64,000 bases of DNA from JBNKFV01 sp050290265. Lineage in GTDB: Bacteria; Pseudomonadota; Gammaproteobacteria; Pseudomonadales; Cellvibrionaceae. This document shows, piece by piece, positions 27,514 through 36,452 of this stretch. The position numbers were made by a program, and so were the translations under genes. The stretch spans positions 1 to 64,000 of the forward strand of contig JBNKHI010000005.1 of NCBI GenBank assembly GCA_050290265.1, given 5' to 3'. The notes beneath the pieces were generated by a model, which saw only the letters and a list, made by a program, of their open reading frames with translations, was not told where the DNA came from and ran no database searches. How positions within the stretch are numbered: position 1 is the first letter of the stretch; the number at the start of each line of letters is the position of its first letter.

Positions 27514-29430
27514 TTGAGCACACTATCTACATCATCATGGACAATGGAAGAAGCTAAGGAATACTACGGTATTTCACGCTGGGGCAGTGGTTGGTTCGGT
27601 GTCTCAGATGCGGGTGAAGTGACGGTTGAGCATGGCGAAGGCCAGCTGAAAAAATCAGTCTCTTTGCTGGATATTGTTCAAGCTCTCAATGAGCGTGAGT
27701 TGCAGATGCCAGTGCTGTTGCGAATAGCTAATCATTTGGATAGTGGGATTTCGCAAATTAACGAGGCGTTTGCCGATGCGATCGAAGCCGCTGGTTATGG
27801 GGCGTCTTATCGCGGGGTTTTTCCTATCAAGGTTAACCAGCAGCGCCATGTGATTGAAGAAATTGCGCGCTTTGGTCAGCGCTATAATCATGGGCTGGAG
27901 GCGGGGAGCAAGGCCGAGTTGCTTATCGCCATGGCTGTCCTCCAAAATCTTGAGAGTCTGATTATTTGTAATGGCTATAAAGATGAAGAGTTTATTGACT
28001 TGGGCCTGCATGCAACTCGCCTGGGCCATAAATGCATTTTTGTGGTTGAGACGTTGTCTGAACTCGATCTGATTGTTAATCGCAGTCAGGCGTTGGCCAT
28101 AAAGCCACATATCGGTGTGCGAATGAAACTGTCTACCAAAGTTGAGGGCCATTGGGCTGACGACAGTGGTGAGCGCAGTTTGTTTGGGATGACCGCGACC
28201 GAGTTGGTACATGTGGTTGATCGTCTAAAAGAAGAGGATATGTTGGATTGCTTTGAGCTTCTGCATTTTCATCTGGGCTCCCAAATTCCCAATATTCGGA
28301 ACATTCGTACTGGTGTACAAGAGGGTTGTCGCTATTTTATCGAATTGGTAAAAGAAGGTGTGCCGCTTCAATATATTGACCTCGGTGGTGGGCTTGCTGT
28401 CGACTATGATGGTTCGTTAGGCGGTAGCTCTCAAAGTCGGAATTATTCCTTACAGGAATATTGCACGGATATTGTTGAGGTATTGCAAAGCTTGCTGGAT
28501 GCTGAGGGTATTGCTCATCCTGTTATTGTCACCGAATCCGGTCGCGCAACCGTTGCGTATACATCAGTGTTGCTGTTTAACGTTCTGGATGTGGATGGCT
28601 TTAATCCAAGTAATGTTCCGGACGTTTTACCCGAGTCGGCCAGTGAAAATCTGGCAAGTTTGTGGGAAGTACTGCAAACATTGAATGTCGAGTCTGTGCA
28701 GGAAAGCTACAACGATGCTATCTATTATCTGGAGCAAGTTGAGGCTGAGTTTTCTCGTGGTGAAGTTCGACTGCGTGAAAAAACCATGGCTGACAATATC
28801 TATCTGGCGATAATGCAAAAACTGAAAAGTCTATTGCCGATCATGCGCCGAGTACCGCCCGAATTAGAAAACCTGCCACAAAAATTATCAGATATTTATT
28901 ATTGTAATTTTAGTGTTTTTCAATCGCTACCCGATTCCTGGGCCATTGATCAGCTATTTCCGGTTATGCCGATTCATCGTCTGACAGAAGAGCCAACGCA
29001 AGAAGCGGTGTTCGCAGACTTAACGTGCGACTGTGATGGTAAATTGGACACTTTTTCTGGTCCTAATGGGATGATGCGTACCTTGTCTGTCCACCCGTTA
29101 AAGGCCAATGAAGAGTATTATTTTGGTGTGTTCCTGGTGGGGGCTTACCAGGAAACTTTGGGTGATTTGCACAACTTGTTTGGTGATACTAATGTTGTGA
29201 GCGTTCGTGTAAATGATGATGCTAGTTTTGATGTGGTTCATGAGCTTCACGGTGACAGTATTTCTGATGTATTGAGCTATGTTGAATACGACCCGCAAAA
29301 GCTTTATCACGAGTTTCGTGATAAAGCAGAGGCGGCGGTTCGCGAGGGAAAAATTAAAGTGGCTGAACGGCAGCGCATGCTCAGTGCTTTTTCAGAAAGT
29401 TTAAGAGGTTATACGTACTACGAACGTTAA
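27514..29430 (+). CDS. speA: Biosynthetic arginine decarboxylase
   Basis: SpeA (638 aa) decarboxylates arginine to agmatine with PLP, the first step of the arginine route to putrescine. It has an alanine-racemase-like barrel with the PLP lysine in GVFPIKVNQQRHVIEE, then HFHLGSQIPNIRNI, YIDLGGGLAVDYDGS and the C-terminal-barrel segment DLTCDCDGKLDTF with the catalytic cysteine context. Length is right for the family. The start is TTG behind GGAGGG. The dehydrogenase gene follows after 68 bases on the same strand, with no terminator between. Confidence 0.96.
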   Translation: MSTLSTSSWTMEEAKEYYGISRWGSGWFGVSDAGEVTVEHGEGQLKKSVSLLDIVQALNERELQMPVLLRIANHLDSGISQINEAFADAIEAAGYGASYRGVFPIKVNQQRHVIEEIARFGQRYNHGLEAGSKAELLIAMAVLQNLESLIICNGYKDEEFIDLGLHATRLGHKCIFVVETLSELDLIVNRSQALAIKPHIGVRMKLSTKVEGHWADDSGERSLFGMTATELVHVVDRLKEEDMLDCFELLHFHLGSQIPNIRNIRTGVQEGCRYFIELVKEGVPLQYIDLGGGLAVDYDGSLGGSSQSRNYSLQEYCTDIVEVLQSLLDAEGIAHPVIVTESGRATVAYTSVLLFNVLDVDGFNPSNVPDVLPESASENLASLWEVLQTLNVESVQESYNDAIYYLEQVEAEFSRGEVRLREKTMADNIYLAIMQKLKSLLPIMRRVPPELENLPQKLSDIYYCNFSVFQSLPDSWAIDQLFPVMPIHRLTEEPTQEAVFADLTCDCDGKLDTFSGPNGMMRTLSVHPLKANEEYYFGVFLVGAYQETLGDLHNLFGDTNVVSVRVNDDASFDVVHELHGDSISDVLSYVEYDPQKLYHEFRDKAEAAVREGKIKVAERQRMLSAFSESLRGYTYYER

Positions 29431-29498
29431 GTTTCGTCTCATTATATTTAGTGTTTGTCTGGTCTGTAACGTAGGCCGCCAACAATGGGAGATAAAAT

Positions 29499-30686
29499 AT
29501 GGCAAAGGTAATGATTATCGGTGCAGGTGGTGTCGGTGGTGTCGTTGCGCATAAATGTGCTCAATTACCAGAGGTTTTTACGGAAATCGTACTGGCTAGT
29601 CGTACGGAAGAAAAATGTAAAAAGATTGTTGAACAAATTGGAAAAAGTCACTTGCGTACAGCGCAGGTGGACGCTGACAACGTACCCGAGTTAGTGGCTC
29701 TGTTAAATAAAGAAAAGCCATTTATGGTAATCAACGTCGCGTTGCCGTATCAGGATCTGACTATTATGGATGCCTGCCTTGAAGCGGGCGTGCACTATAT
29801 GGATACGGCGAATTATGAACCTGAGGATACGGCAAAATTTGAATACAGTTGGCAGTGGGCATATCAAGATAAGTTTGAAAAAGCTGGCTTAATGGCGTTG
29901 CTGGGTTCAGGTTTTGATCCCGGTGCGACTAATGTATTTACGGCTTATCTCGCGAAGCATTACTTTGATGAAATTCAAACGCTAAATATTATTGACGTAA
30001 ACGGTGGTGATCACGGTCATCCTTTTGCTACCAATTTTAATCCTGAGATCAATATTCGTGAAGTCACTGCTGAGTGTCGACACTGGGAAAACGGAGAATT
30101 TGTAACGACTGCACCTATGTCAATGCACGAGTCTTTTGAATGTCCGGAAGGTGTGGGTACTTACAATATTTATCGTATGTACCATGAAGAGTTGGAATCA
30201 TTGACGAAAAACTTTCCTAGCTTGAAAAAAGCACAGTTCTGGATGAGCTTTTCTGAGAATTATTTGAAACACTTGGAAGTTCTGCAGAATGTAGGTATGA
30301 CGGGTATTGAGCCTGTTAGCTTCAACGGTACAGAGATTGTTCCATTGCAGTTTTTGAAAGCGTTGCTCCCAGAGCCCGCCAGCTTAGGGCCGCGCACAAA
30401 AGGTAAGACCTGTATTGGTTGTGTGGTTGAGGGTGTTAAAGATGGTAAGTCACGCAAAATGTACTTGTACAATATTTGTGATCATCAAGCCTGCTATAAA
30501 GAAGTTCAGTCACAAGCGATTTCTTATACTACCGGAGTGCCAGCAATGATTGGGGCCAAAATGATGGTGGAGGGTACTTGGATGAAGCCTGGGGTATGGA
30601 ATATAGAACAGCTTGATCCAGATGCCTTTATGGCAGATATGAATAAGTATGGTTTGCCTTGGTCTGTCATCGAGATGGATGCTTAA
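29499..30686 (+). CDS. Carboxynorspermidine / carboxyspermidine dehydrogenase (saccharopine dehydrogenase family)
   Basis: A 395-aa NADPH-dependent enzyme that condenses L-aspartate semialdehyde with putrescine (or diaminopropane) to give carboxyspermidine (or carboxynorspermidine). The N-terminal Rossmann motif IGAGGVGGVVAHKC (residues 7-20) and the segments INVALPYQDLTIMDACLEAGVHYMD (two adjoining blocks) and GFDPGATNVFTAYLAKH are family hallmarks. The setting between speA and nspC/speB makes the polyamine role firm. Since agmatinase supplies putrescine and no diaminopropane gene is seen here, carboxyspermidine is the likelier product (inference). GGGAG lies before the ATG. Confidence 0.92.
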   Translation: MAKVMIIGAGGVGGVVAHKCAQLPEVFTEIVLASRTEEKCKKIVEQIGKSHLRTAQVDADNVPELVALLNKEKPFMVINVALPYQDLTIMDACLEAGVHYMDTANYEPEDTAKFEYSWQWAYQDKFEKAGLMALLGSGFDPGATNVFTAYLAKHYFDEIQTLNIIDVNGGDHGHPFATNFNPEINIREVTAECRHWENGEFVTTAPMSMHESFECPEGVGTYNIYRMYHEELESLTKNFPSLKKAQFWMSFSENYLKHLEVLQNVGMTGIEPVSFNGTEIVPLQFLKALLPEPASLGPRTKGKTCIGCVVEGVKDGKSRKMYLYNICDHQACYKEVQSQAISYTTGVPAMIGAKMMVEGTWMKPGVWNIEQLDPDAFMADMNKYGLPWSVIEMDA

Positions 30687-30703
30687 CTACTTTTGCTACT
30701 TGT

Positions 30704-30743
30704 CGGCGTGGAACTATTACGTAGTTCACGCCGTTTGTTTTTT
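30704..30743 (+). terminator. Terminator between the dehydrogenase gene and nspC
   Basis: CGGCGTGGAACTA and TAGTTCACGCCG form a long stem with one bulged G and a short loop, followed by a T-rich tail. It implies that nspC-speB are transcribed from their own promoter or by read-through. Confidence 0.8.
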
Positions 30744-30937
30744 ATCTTTGAGTTTTCTACGAATAAGATGAACCGACTTAATTTAAGTAGCCTTGGTGTT
30801 CTTAGATAAAGTGAAGTCCTGTCCGAAACCTCGTTTATTGGTAACTGAAAACAAGAGAGACTATTTGTAAAACAGGGGTTGTTACGTAAATTCTGTTTTA
30901 GACAATATTTCTTCCCACCTAAAAGGTTATTCAGAAA

Positions 30938-32125
30938 ATGCAATGTCAGCAATTTGCCGAATTTGATACTGCCCGCGTTCCTTCGCCCGCATTTGTTATT
31001 GATGAGGCGGCTTACGAGAAAAATCTGGCTATATTAAAGCAGGTCGCTGATGCGTCGGGTGCAAAAATATTGGCTGCCCTAAAAGCGTTTTCGTATTGGC
31101 ACAGTGCATCATTGGTAAGTCAGTATCTTAGTGGGATTTGTGCCAGCGGCTTGCACGAGGCGCGATTAGGGCGGGAAGAATATTGCGGTGAAGAAAATCG
31201 AATGGGAGAAGTGCATACTTTTTCCGCAGGTTTCAAGCCTCAGGATATAGACAGCATCTTAGCTGTGTCGGATACGGTGGTGTTTAATTCTTTTTCTCAG
31301 TGGCAGCGTTTTAAAAGCAATATTTCGGCAGCCAAAGTGGCCAACCAGAATCTGAAAATTGGGTTGCGTATAAATCCAGAGCACTCTGAAGGTGCGGCAT
31401 CCATATATGATCCCTGCGCACCCAATTCACGTTTAGGTATTACTCGCGATCAATTTGATGGTCAGTCACTAGACGGCATCAGTGGTTTGCATTTTCATAC
31501 TCTTTGCGAACAGAGTTACGAGCCTTTAGCGCGAACACTGGCTGTGGTTGAGGAAAAGTTTGGCAAGTTTTTGCCGAAAATGCGTTGGGTAAATTTTGGT
31601 GGTGGGCATCATATTACACAGCCAGATTATCCCCGTGATAAATTGATTGAATTGATAAAATCATTTTCACAAAAATATGATATACAGGTGTATATGGAAC
31701 CGGGCGAAGCCCTTGCCATTCGCACTGGTGTGTTGATTGGCGAGGTATTGGATATTCGCCGTAATGGAGAGTTTCAGCAAGCTATATTGGATCTCTCTGC
31801 CACCTGTCATATGCCTGATATTTTGGAAATGCCTTATCGGCCGACTATTTTGGGAGCTGGGTTCCCGGATGAGTATGCACATACTTACACGCTGGGCGGA
31901 TTAACGTGTTTGTCTGGTGATGTGATCGGTACCTATAGTTTTTCCGAGCCGCTGGAGGTGGGGCAGCGACTGATATTTGATGATATGGCGCACTACACTA
32001 TGGTTAAAACCACTACTTTTAATGGCACACAGTTGCCTGCTATCGTAAGCTGGAGTTCTAAAACGGACGCGCTAAATGTTGTCCGTAGCTTTGGTTACGA
32101 AGATTTCAAAATGAGATTATCTTGA
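30938..32125 (+). CDS. nspC: Carboxynorspermidine / carboxyspermidine decarboxylase
   Basis: NspC (395 aa) is a PLP enzyme of the alanine-racemase fold that decarboxylates carboxyspermidine to spermidine, or carboxynorspermidine to norspermidine. The PLP lysine is K49 in LAALKAFSYW. SGLHFHTLCEQ, WVNFGGGHHIT, EPGEALAIRTG and the C-terminal cysteine context ATCHMPDILEMPYRP are typical of this decarboxylase. The stop overlaps the speB ATG by one base, so the two are translationally coupled. The upstream gap has a terminator, and no clear promoter was recognised. Confidence 0.95.
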   Translation: MQCQQFAEFDTARVPSPAFVIDEAAYEKNLAILKQVADASGAKILAALKAFSYWHSASLVSQYLSGICASGLHEARLGREEYCGEENRMGEVHTFSAGFKPQDIDSILAVSDTVVFNSFSQWQRFKSNISAAKVANQNLKIGLRINPEHSEGAASIYDPCAPNSRLGITRDQFDGQSLDGISGLHFHTLCEQSYEPLARTLAVVEEKFGKFLPKMRWVNFGGGHHITQPDYPRDKLIELIKSFSQKYDIQVYMEPGEALAIRTGVLIGEVLDIRRNGEFQQAILDLSATCHMPDILEMPYRPTILGAGFPDEYAHTYTLGGLTCLSGDVIGTYSFSEPLEVGQRLIFDDMAHYTMVKTTTFNGTQLPAIVSWSSKTDALNVVRSFGYEDFKMRLS

Positions 32126-33012
32126 TGAATAACACTACCGCCGATTTTCCAATTTTTCTCGGCTCTGAGATTGAACAACCAGAATTTTCTGCTGCCTTAT
32201 TTCACGTTATTGCAGCGCCGCTCGAGCGCACGGTGTCCTACGGCGGTGGTACTCGCTTGGGCCCTTCTTCTATCATAGAGGCCTCTGAGCAATTGGAAGT
32301 GTGGGATGGAAAAAGCCGGCCGACCGATCTGGGTATTTTCACGCATCCTACGGTTGATTGTTCAGATGATGGCAGTGCAGGTGAAACTGCAATTGCGAAC
32401 ATTGCGGCGGCGGTGGAAAAAGTGGCTGCTGCGGGTAAGGTGCCGGTCGTTATTGGTGGAGAGCACAGTGTTACTTATGGTGTAATCAAAGGCCTGTTGG
32501 CTGCGGGTGTAACCGACTTAGGGGTGGTGCAAATTGATGCTCATGCAGATTTACGCGATGCTTATGAGGGCGATCCACTAAGTCATGCCTCGGTTATGAA
32601 AAAGGTTTCTGATCTTGGTATTCCACTGTATCAGTTGGGCATTCGCGCCTATTGTGAAGAAGAAATGCAGGCGCGTGAAAAATATGGCGTGCTTTATCAA
32701 GATGCGGATGAGTTAGTGCCACAGAATGTTAATGAAATTACCTTGCCGGCTGATTTCCCAAAAAATGTTTTTTTTACACTGGATATTGATGGAATGGATC
32801 CTTCAATTTTTCCGTCGACAGGTACCCCCGTTCCAGGTGGCTTGGGTTGGTACCAAACGTTGTCGCTTTTTGAGTCAGTGGCGAAACAGCGAAATGTGGT
32901 GGGTTTTGACTTAATGGAGTTTGCGCCCATTGATGGTTTTCATGCTTATGAGTTTGCCGCTTCGCAATTGTTATACAAAATGATGGGGATCTATCAGCGT
33001 ACCCAATTATAG
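32125..33012 (+). CDS. speB: Agmatinase
   Basis: SpeB (295 aa) hydrolyses agmatine to putrescine and urea. The binuclear manganese ligands of the ureohydrolase fold are present: GGEHSVTYG, QIDAHADLRDAY and LDIDGMDPS. An N-terminal loop SYGGGTRLGPSSIIEAS is typical. ATG 32125 overlaps the nspC TGA by one base; a TTG three bases upstream is also in frame. With speA, the dehydrogenase and nspC it completes the path from arginine to spermidine. Confidence 0.95.
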   Translation: MNNTTADFPIFLGSEIEQPEFSAALFHVIAAPLERTVSYGGGTRLGPSSIIEASEQLEVWDGKSRPTDLGIFTHPTVDCSDDGSAGETAIANIAAAVEKVAAAGKVPVVIGGEHSVTYGVIKGLLAAGVTDLGVVQIDAHADLRDAYEGDPLSHASVMKKVSDLGIPLYQLGIRAYCEEEMQAREKYGVLYQDADELVPQNVNEITLPADFPKNVFFTLDIDGMDPSIFPSTGTPVPGGLGWYQTLSLFESVAKQRNVVGFDLMEFAPIDGFHAYEFAASQLLYKMMGIYQRTQL

Positions 33013-33036
33013 TTCTTGTCGGATTGGTCGTTGTGG

Positions 33037-33062
33037 AAACGGGCTCAAGAGCCCGTTTTTTT
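33037..33062 (+). terminator. Terminator after nspC-speB
   Basis: AAACGGGCTC-AAGA-GCCCGTTTTTTT: perfect seven-pair GC stem, four-base loop and T7. It ends at the stop codon of the opposing small gene and may act for both strands. Confidence 0.9.
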
Positions 33063-33468
33063 ATGGTCGAAAATAGCCTGAATAGCTTGTTAGAAATTTC
33101 TGCAGCTGATTATTTTTGAAGTGTATAGCATCCCAGTCGTGCGCCAGGAGTAAATGTTCGTATTCAGGCTTGATTACGTAAATTGCTATGTTCGTTGAGA
33201 TTTCTTCAGATTGTGGCTGTTTGTGTAAATTGTAATAGCTACTTTCAAAATAGTTTAGGCGCTCCAGGTCGCGGGGGTGAATATTGTGGTAAAGGCGCCC
33301 AAGGATACTCTTGTTTGTATTGTAGATAGCTGCTGGGAAGTCTGCGTCGCGCAGTGCGCGCCGCTCAAATCCATTGAGTGTATATGCTTCGCTGGTATAG
33401 TGTTGTTTGACTACACTCTGCCAAACTGCATCAAACATCAGTGAGCCATAGGTAAAAACGTGAGTCAT
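33061..33468 (-). CDS. Gamma-glutamylcyclotransferase-fold (AIG2/GGACT-like) protein
   Basis: A small cytosolic protein, 135 aa from the ATG chosen here (a GTG at 33504 would give 147 aa). The glycine-rich loop VFTYGSLMFDAVW near the N-terminus and the acidic YFESSYY segment, which should hold the catalytic Glu, mark the gamma-glutamylcyclotransferase fold. Related enzymes release 5-oxoproline from gamma-glutamyl amines or glutathione. Between polyamine synthesis genes and a gamma-glutamylation pathway, a gamma-glutamylamine substrate is conceivable (inference). It faces speB across a shared terminator. Confidence 0.75.
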   Translation of the reverse strand: MTHVFTYGSLMFDAVWQSVVKQHYTSEAYTLNGFERRALRDADFPAAIYNTNKSILGRLYHNIHPRDLERLNYFESSYYNLHKQPQSEEISTNIAIYVIKPEYEHLLLAHDWDAIHFKNNQLQKFLTSYSGYFRP

Positions 33469-33668
33469 TGTGTTCGGAACTACCTCTTCTGTTTTATACG
33501 CCACCTTACTCTAGCAAAATAGCTTGCCAATCATAAACCTGTCGCAGGCATGAAAGTGTAAATTTAATGCTATAAAAAATTTATTTGACTGTCATTCAGA
33601 TTACCCATTGCTTGTTTAGCCTGTTGGTTTTTTCGAAGATCAAACACTAGAAAAACAGAGGGTATTAC

Positions 33669-36179
33669 ATGGCTTTTCAACACAAAATTTTGGCCGCGAC
33701 AGTGAGCGCGTTACTTCTTAGCGCATGTGGTGGCGATGACGGCTCTAATGGAGCCAATGGTGCTCCAGGCAGTGCAGGGTTAAATAGTTTGACTGTGCAA
33801 ACTGAGCTGCCTGCAGGAAGCGCGGCATGCTTTAACGGTGGTGTACAGTTTGATTCCGGTCTGGATACTAATGCTAACAGTGTGTTGGATGCCGATGAGA
33901 TTACTGAAACATCTTATGTTTGTGCTTCCAGTTCTGTGAATACCAGCAAGACATTCAATCGTATTGCTACTTTTCCTGTTTGTAAGCAAATTGATGTCGC
34001 TTGCGATACGGATACAGAAACCGTTGCCGAAATTGTTTATCCAAGCAGTGATGGCATGAAGCTAATATATACCGATAGTCCGCAGAATCAAATTGGCTTT
34101 GTTGATATTGCTAATCCTGAAGCACCTGCCGCTTTGGGTGTGTTGGCATTGACGGGTGAGCCAACGTCTGTCGCGGTTAAGGGTGACTACGCTCTTGTGG
34201 GTGTTAATACGTCTGCCGATTATGTAAATACTTCAGGCGTACTTGCTGTTGTTGATGTCGCGACACAAACCATTGTGCGCAGTATCGATTTGGGTGGTCA
34301 GCCTGATTCCGTAGCGGTTAGCCCAGACGGCAAATACGCTGCTGTTGCCATTGAAAATGAACGCGATGAAGACCTTGGCGATGGCGCTCCCCCACAAATG
34401 CCTGCGGGTTATGTTGTTATCGTAGACTTGGAAGGTGCACCTGCTGAATGGTCAACTCGCAATTTAGATGTGACGGGTTTAGCGGATTTGTACGCTGCTG
34501 ACCCAGAACCGGAATATGTGGATATTAATAGCGATAATATCGCAGTGGTTACGCTGCAGGAAAATAACCACATTATTTTGATTGACCTTGCCGACGGTTC
34601 CGTTGTGAATCATTTTTCTGCAGGTACTGTTGACCTGACACAAGTGGATACTAAGGAAGAAGAGCCTGCGTTAATTTCGCAAACCAACTCAATAGACGCC
34701 ATTATGCGTGAGCCTGATGGTGTGACCTGGTTGTCTAACGATTATTTGGTGACGGCTAACGAAGGTGATTTAGACGGTGGTAGTCGTGGTTTTAGTGTAT
34801 TCAATACTGCTGGAGATGTCGTTTTTGACTCAGGCAATACACTGGATCATTTGGCGGTACGTTTAGGTCACTATCCCGATGGCCGTTCAAAGAACAAAGG
34901 TAATGAGCCTGAGAACGCAGAATTTGGTGTGTTTGGCAGTGAGCGTTATTTATTTGTGAACTCTGAGCGTTCAAGTTTGGTGTTTGTCTATGATGTGGCT
35001 GATTTAACGAAGCCTGTATACAAGCAAACACTGCCTGCGGCTTCTGCTCCTGAAGGTGTTGTTGCGATTCCTTCGCGTAATCTGCTTATTGCTGCCAGTG
35101 AGAATGATGATAGAGGTGACAAGCTCCGCGGTTCTTTAAACATTTATCGCTATGCTACTGGCGCTGCCCACTATCCGACACTGCAATCCAGTGATCGCGA
35201 AGACGGTACGCCAATTGCGTGGAGTGCAATGTCTGGTTTAGCTGCCGACCCGCTGAATGACAACATTCTGTATGCAGTTGAAGATAGTTTCTATCAGCAG
35301 AACCGTATCTTCAAAATTGATGTAAGCCAGTCTCCTGCATTATTGACGAAAGAAATTCGCATCAAGGACAGTAACGATGTCTTTGCAGGGGTCTCCACGG
35401 TCAGTTTGTCTGACGCAGCTGTTGCAGATGATGATGCGACGCGTGTTAGTGTGTTTGATGACGCTGACTTGGCGGCTATGATCAATGCAGACAAAACTGT
35501 CAATATCGATCCTGAAGGTGTTGCGGTAGCCAGTGATGGTGGTTTTTGGGTAGCGTCCGAAGGTTCAGGTACGGTTGGTGATAGTGGTCGGCCGGTTAAC
35601 AGCCTAAACTTTGTTTTCAAAACAGATGCGTACGGTGTGATTGAAAAGGTGGTTACGCTGCCGTCAGCCGTAAACGATGCTCAGTTGCGCTTTGGCTTTG
35701 AAGGTGTTGCGGAATATAACGGTTCTGTTTATGTGGCCTTTCAGCGAGTCTGGCCTGGCGACACTAATGTGCGTATCGGCATCTACAATATTGCTGGTGA
35801 TAGCTGGTCATTCCTTTATTATCCCTTGGAAACACCTGCTTCGCAGAATGGTGGATGGGTTGGTTTGTCTGATCTGACCTCTTTGGGCAATGGTGAGTTT
35901 ATGGTTATCGAGCGTGATAATCAGGGTGGGCCAGACGCAGCCATCAAACGTTTGTATAAATTTGATACAACAGGTTTGGCGGCAGATAGCGTGGTAACCA
36001 AAACGCTGGTTCGTGACTTGATGGCTGATTTGGCTGTGCCGGGTGGTCTCACGCCTGAGAAAATCGAAGGTGCTGCGGTAACTAACGCTGGTGATGTCTG
36101 GATCATTAATGACAACGACGGTGTGGACGATAACAGTGGTGAAACTGAACTGTTGAACCTGGGGCGATTACTGGATTAA
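33669..36179 (+). CDS. Lipoprotein with beta-propeller and phytase-like esterase domain
   Basis: An 836-aa exported lipoprotein. The signal peptide ends in the lipobox LLLSAC (C20-21), and the residue after Cys is Gly, so outer-membrane sorting is likely. A short collagen-like GSNGANGAPGSAG and a calcium-type ACFNGGVQFDSGLDTNANSV segment follow. Residues about 100-490 look like a propeller (GQPDSVAVSPDGKYAAVAIE repeats). Residues about 510-830 fit the esterase-like domain of phytase family (MSGLAADPLNDNILYAVEDS, DPEGVAVASDGGFWVASEGSG, EGVAEYNGSVYVAFQR). Substrate unknown; a phosphate-ester role is possible but unproven. A GGGTA-type site precedes the ATG and a strong terminator follows. Confidence 0.8.
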   Translation: MAFQHKILAATVSALLLSACGGDDGSNGANGAPGSAGLNSLTVQTELPAGSAACFNGGVQFDSGLDTNANSVLDADEITETSYVCASSSVNTSKTFNRIATFPVCKQIDVACDTDTETVAEIVYPSSDGMKLIYTDSPQNQIGFVDIANPEAPAALGVLALTGEPTSVAVKGDYALVGVNTSADYVNTSGVLAVVDVATQTIVRSIDLGGQPDSVAVSPDGKYAAVAIENERDEDLGDGAPPQMPAGYVVIVDLEGAPAEWSTRNLDVTGLADLYAADPEPEYVDINSDNIAVVTLQENNHIILIDLADGSVVNHFSAGTVDLTQVDTKEEEPALISQTNSIDAIMREPDGVTWLSNDYLVTANEGDLDGGSRGFSVFNTAGDVVFDSGNTLDHLAVRLGHYPDGRSKNKGNEPENAEFGVFGSERYLFVNSERSSLVFVYDVADLTKPVYKQTLPAASAPEGVVAIPSRNLLIAASENDDRGDKLRGSLNIYRYATGAAHYPTLQSSDREDGTPIAWSAMSGLAADPLNDNILYAVEDSFYQQNRIFKIDVSQSPALLTKEIRIKDSNDVFAGVSTVSLSDAAVADDDATRVSVFDDADLAAMINADKTVNIDPEGVAVASDGGFWVASEGSGTVGDSGRPVNSLNFVFKTDAYGVIEKVVTLPSAVNDAQLRFGFEGVAEYNGSVYVAFQRVWPGDTNVRIGIYNIAGDSWSFLYYPLETPASQNGGWVGLSDLTSLGNGEFMVIERDNQGGPDAAIKRLYKFDTTGLAADSVVTKTLVRDLMADLAVPGGLTPEKIEGAAVTNAGDVWIINDNDGVDDNSGETELLNLGRLLD

Positions 36180-36198
36180 ACAGCGACTTGGTTTGTTC

Positions 36199-36226
36199 AA
36201 ACGCCGGCCTTAGAGCCGGCGTTTTT
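36199..36226 (+). terminator. Terminator after the phytase-like lipoprotein gene
   Basis: AACGCCGGC-CTTAGA-GCCGGCGTTTTTG: perfect GC-rich stem of seven or more pairs with T5, about 20 bases past the stop. Confidence 0.88.
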
Positions 36227-36452
36227 GTTTAACGGCCACCTTGGAGCTGGTCGTGGTGCTGGTATTTTGTACTGGTTCTTCAAATTGCCAGCTTGTCGTA
36301 GACAACTGAAAATGGGCGGGTTATGGTTTAGGCGTCATAAATCTTCGGTTTCCTTTCCTATAACTTCTTTAATAATGAAAGTACCCGAGTTGCTATCTCG
36401 TTTTTTCAGTGGTGTTGCCATTGATGGTATTTTGATTTTGGTGTGATGTTAT

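Noticed and set aside
36315..36325. GGGTTAT before the Amt fusion gene
   Set aside because: Only the right half matches; preceding bases are GGGC rather than CCCC-N4.
36225..36446. 73-codon open frame before the Amt fusion gene
   Set aside because: It begins inside the terminator of the previous gene and has no ribosome site or domain.
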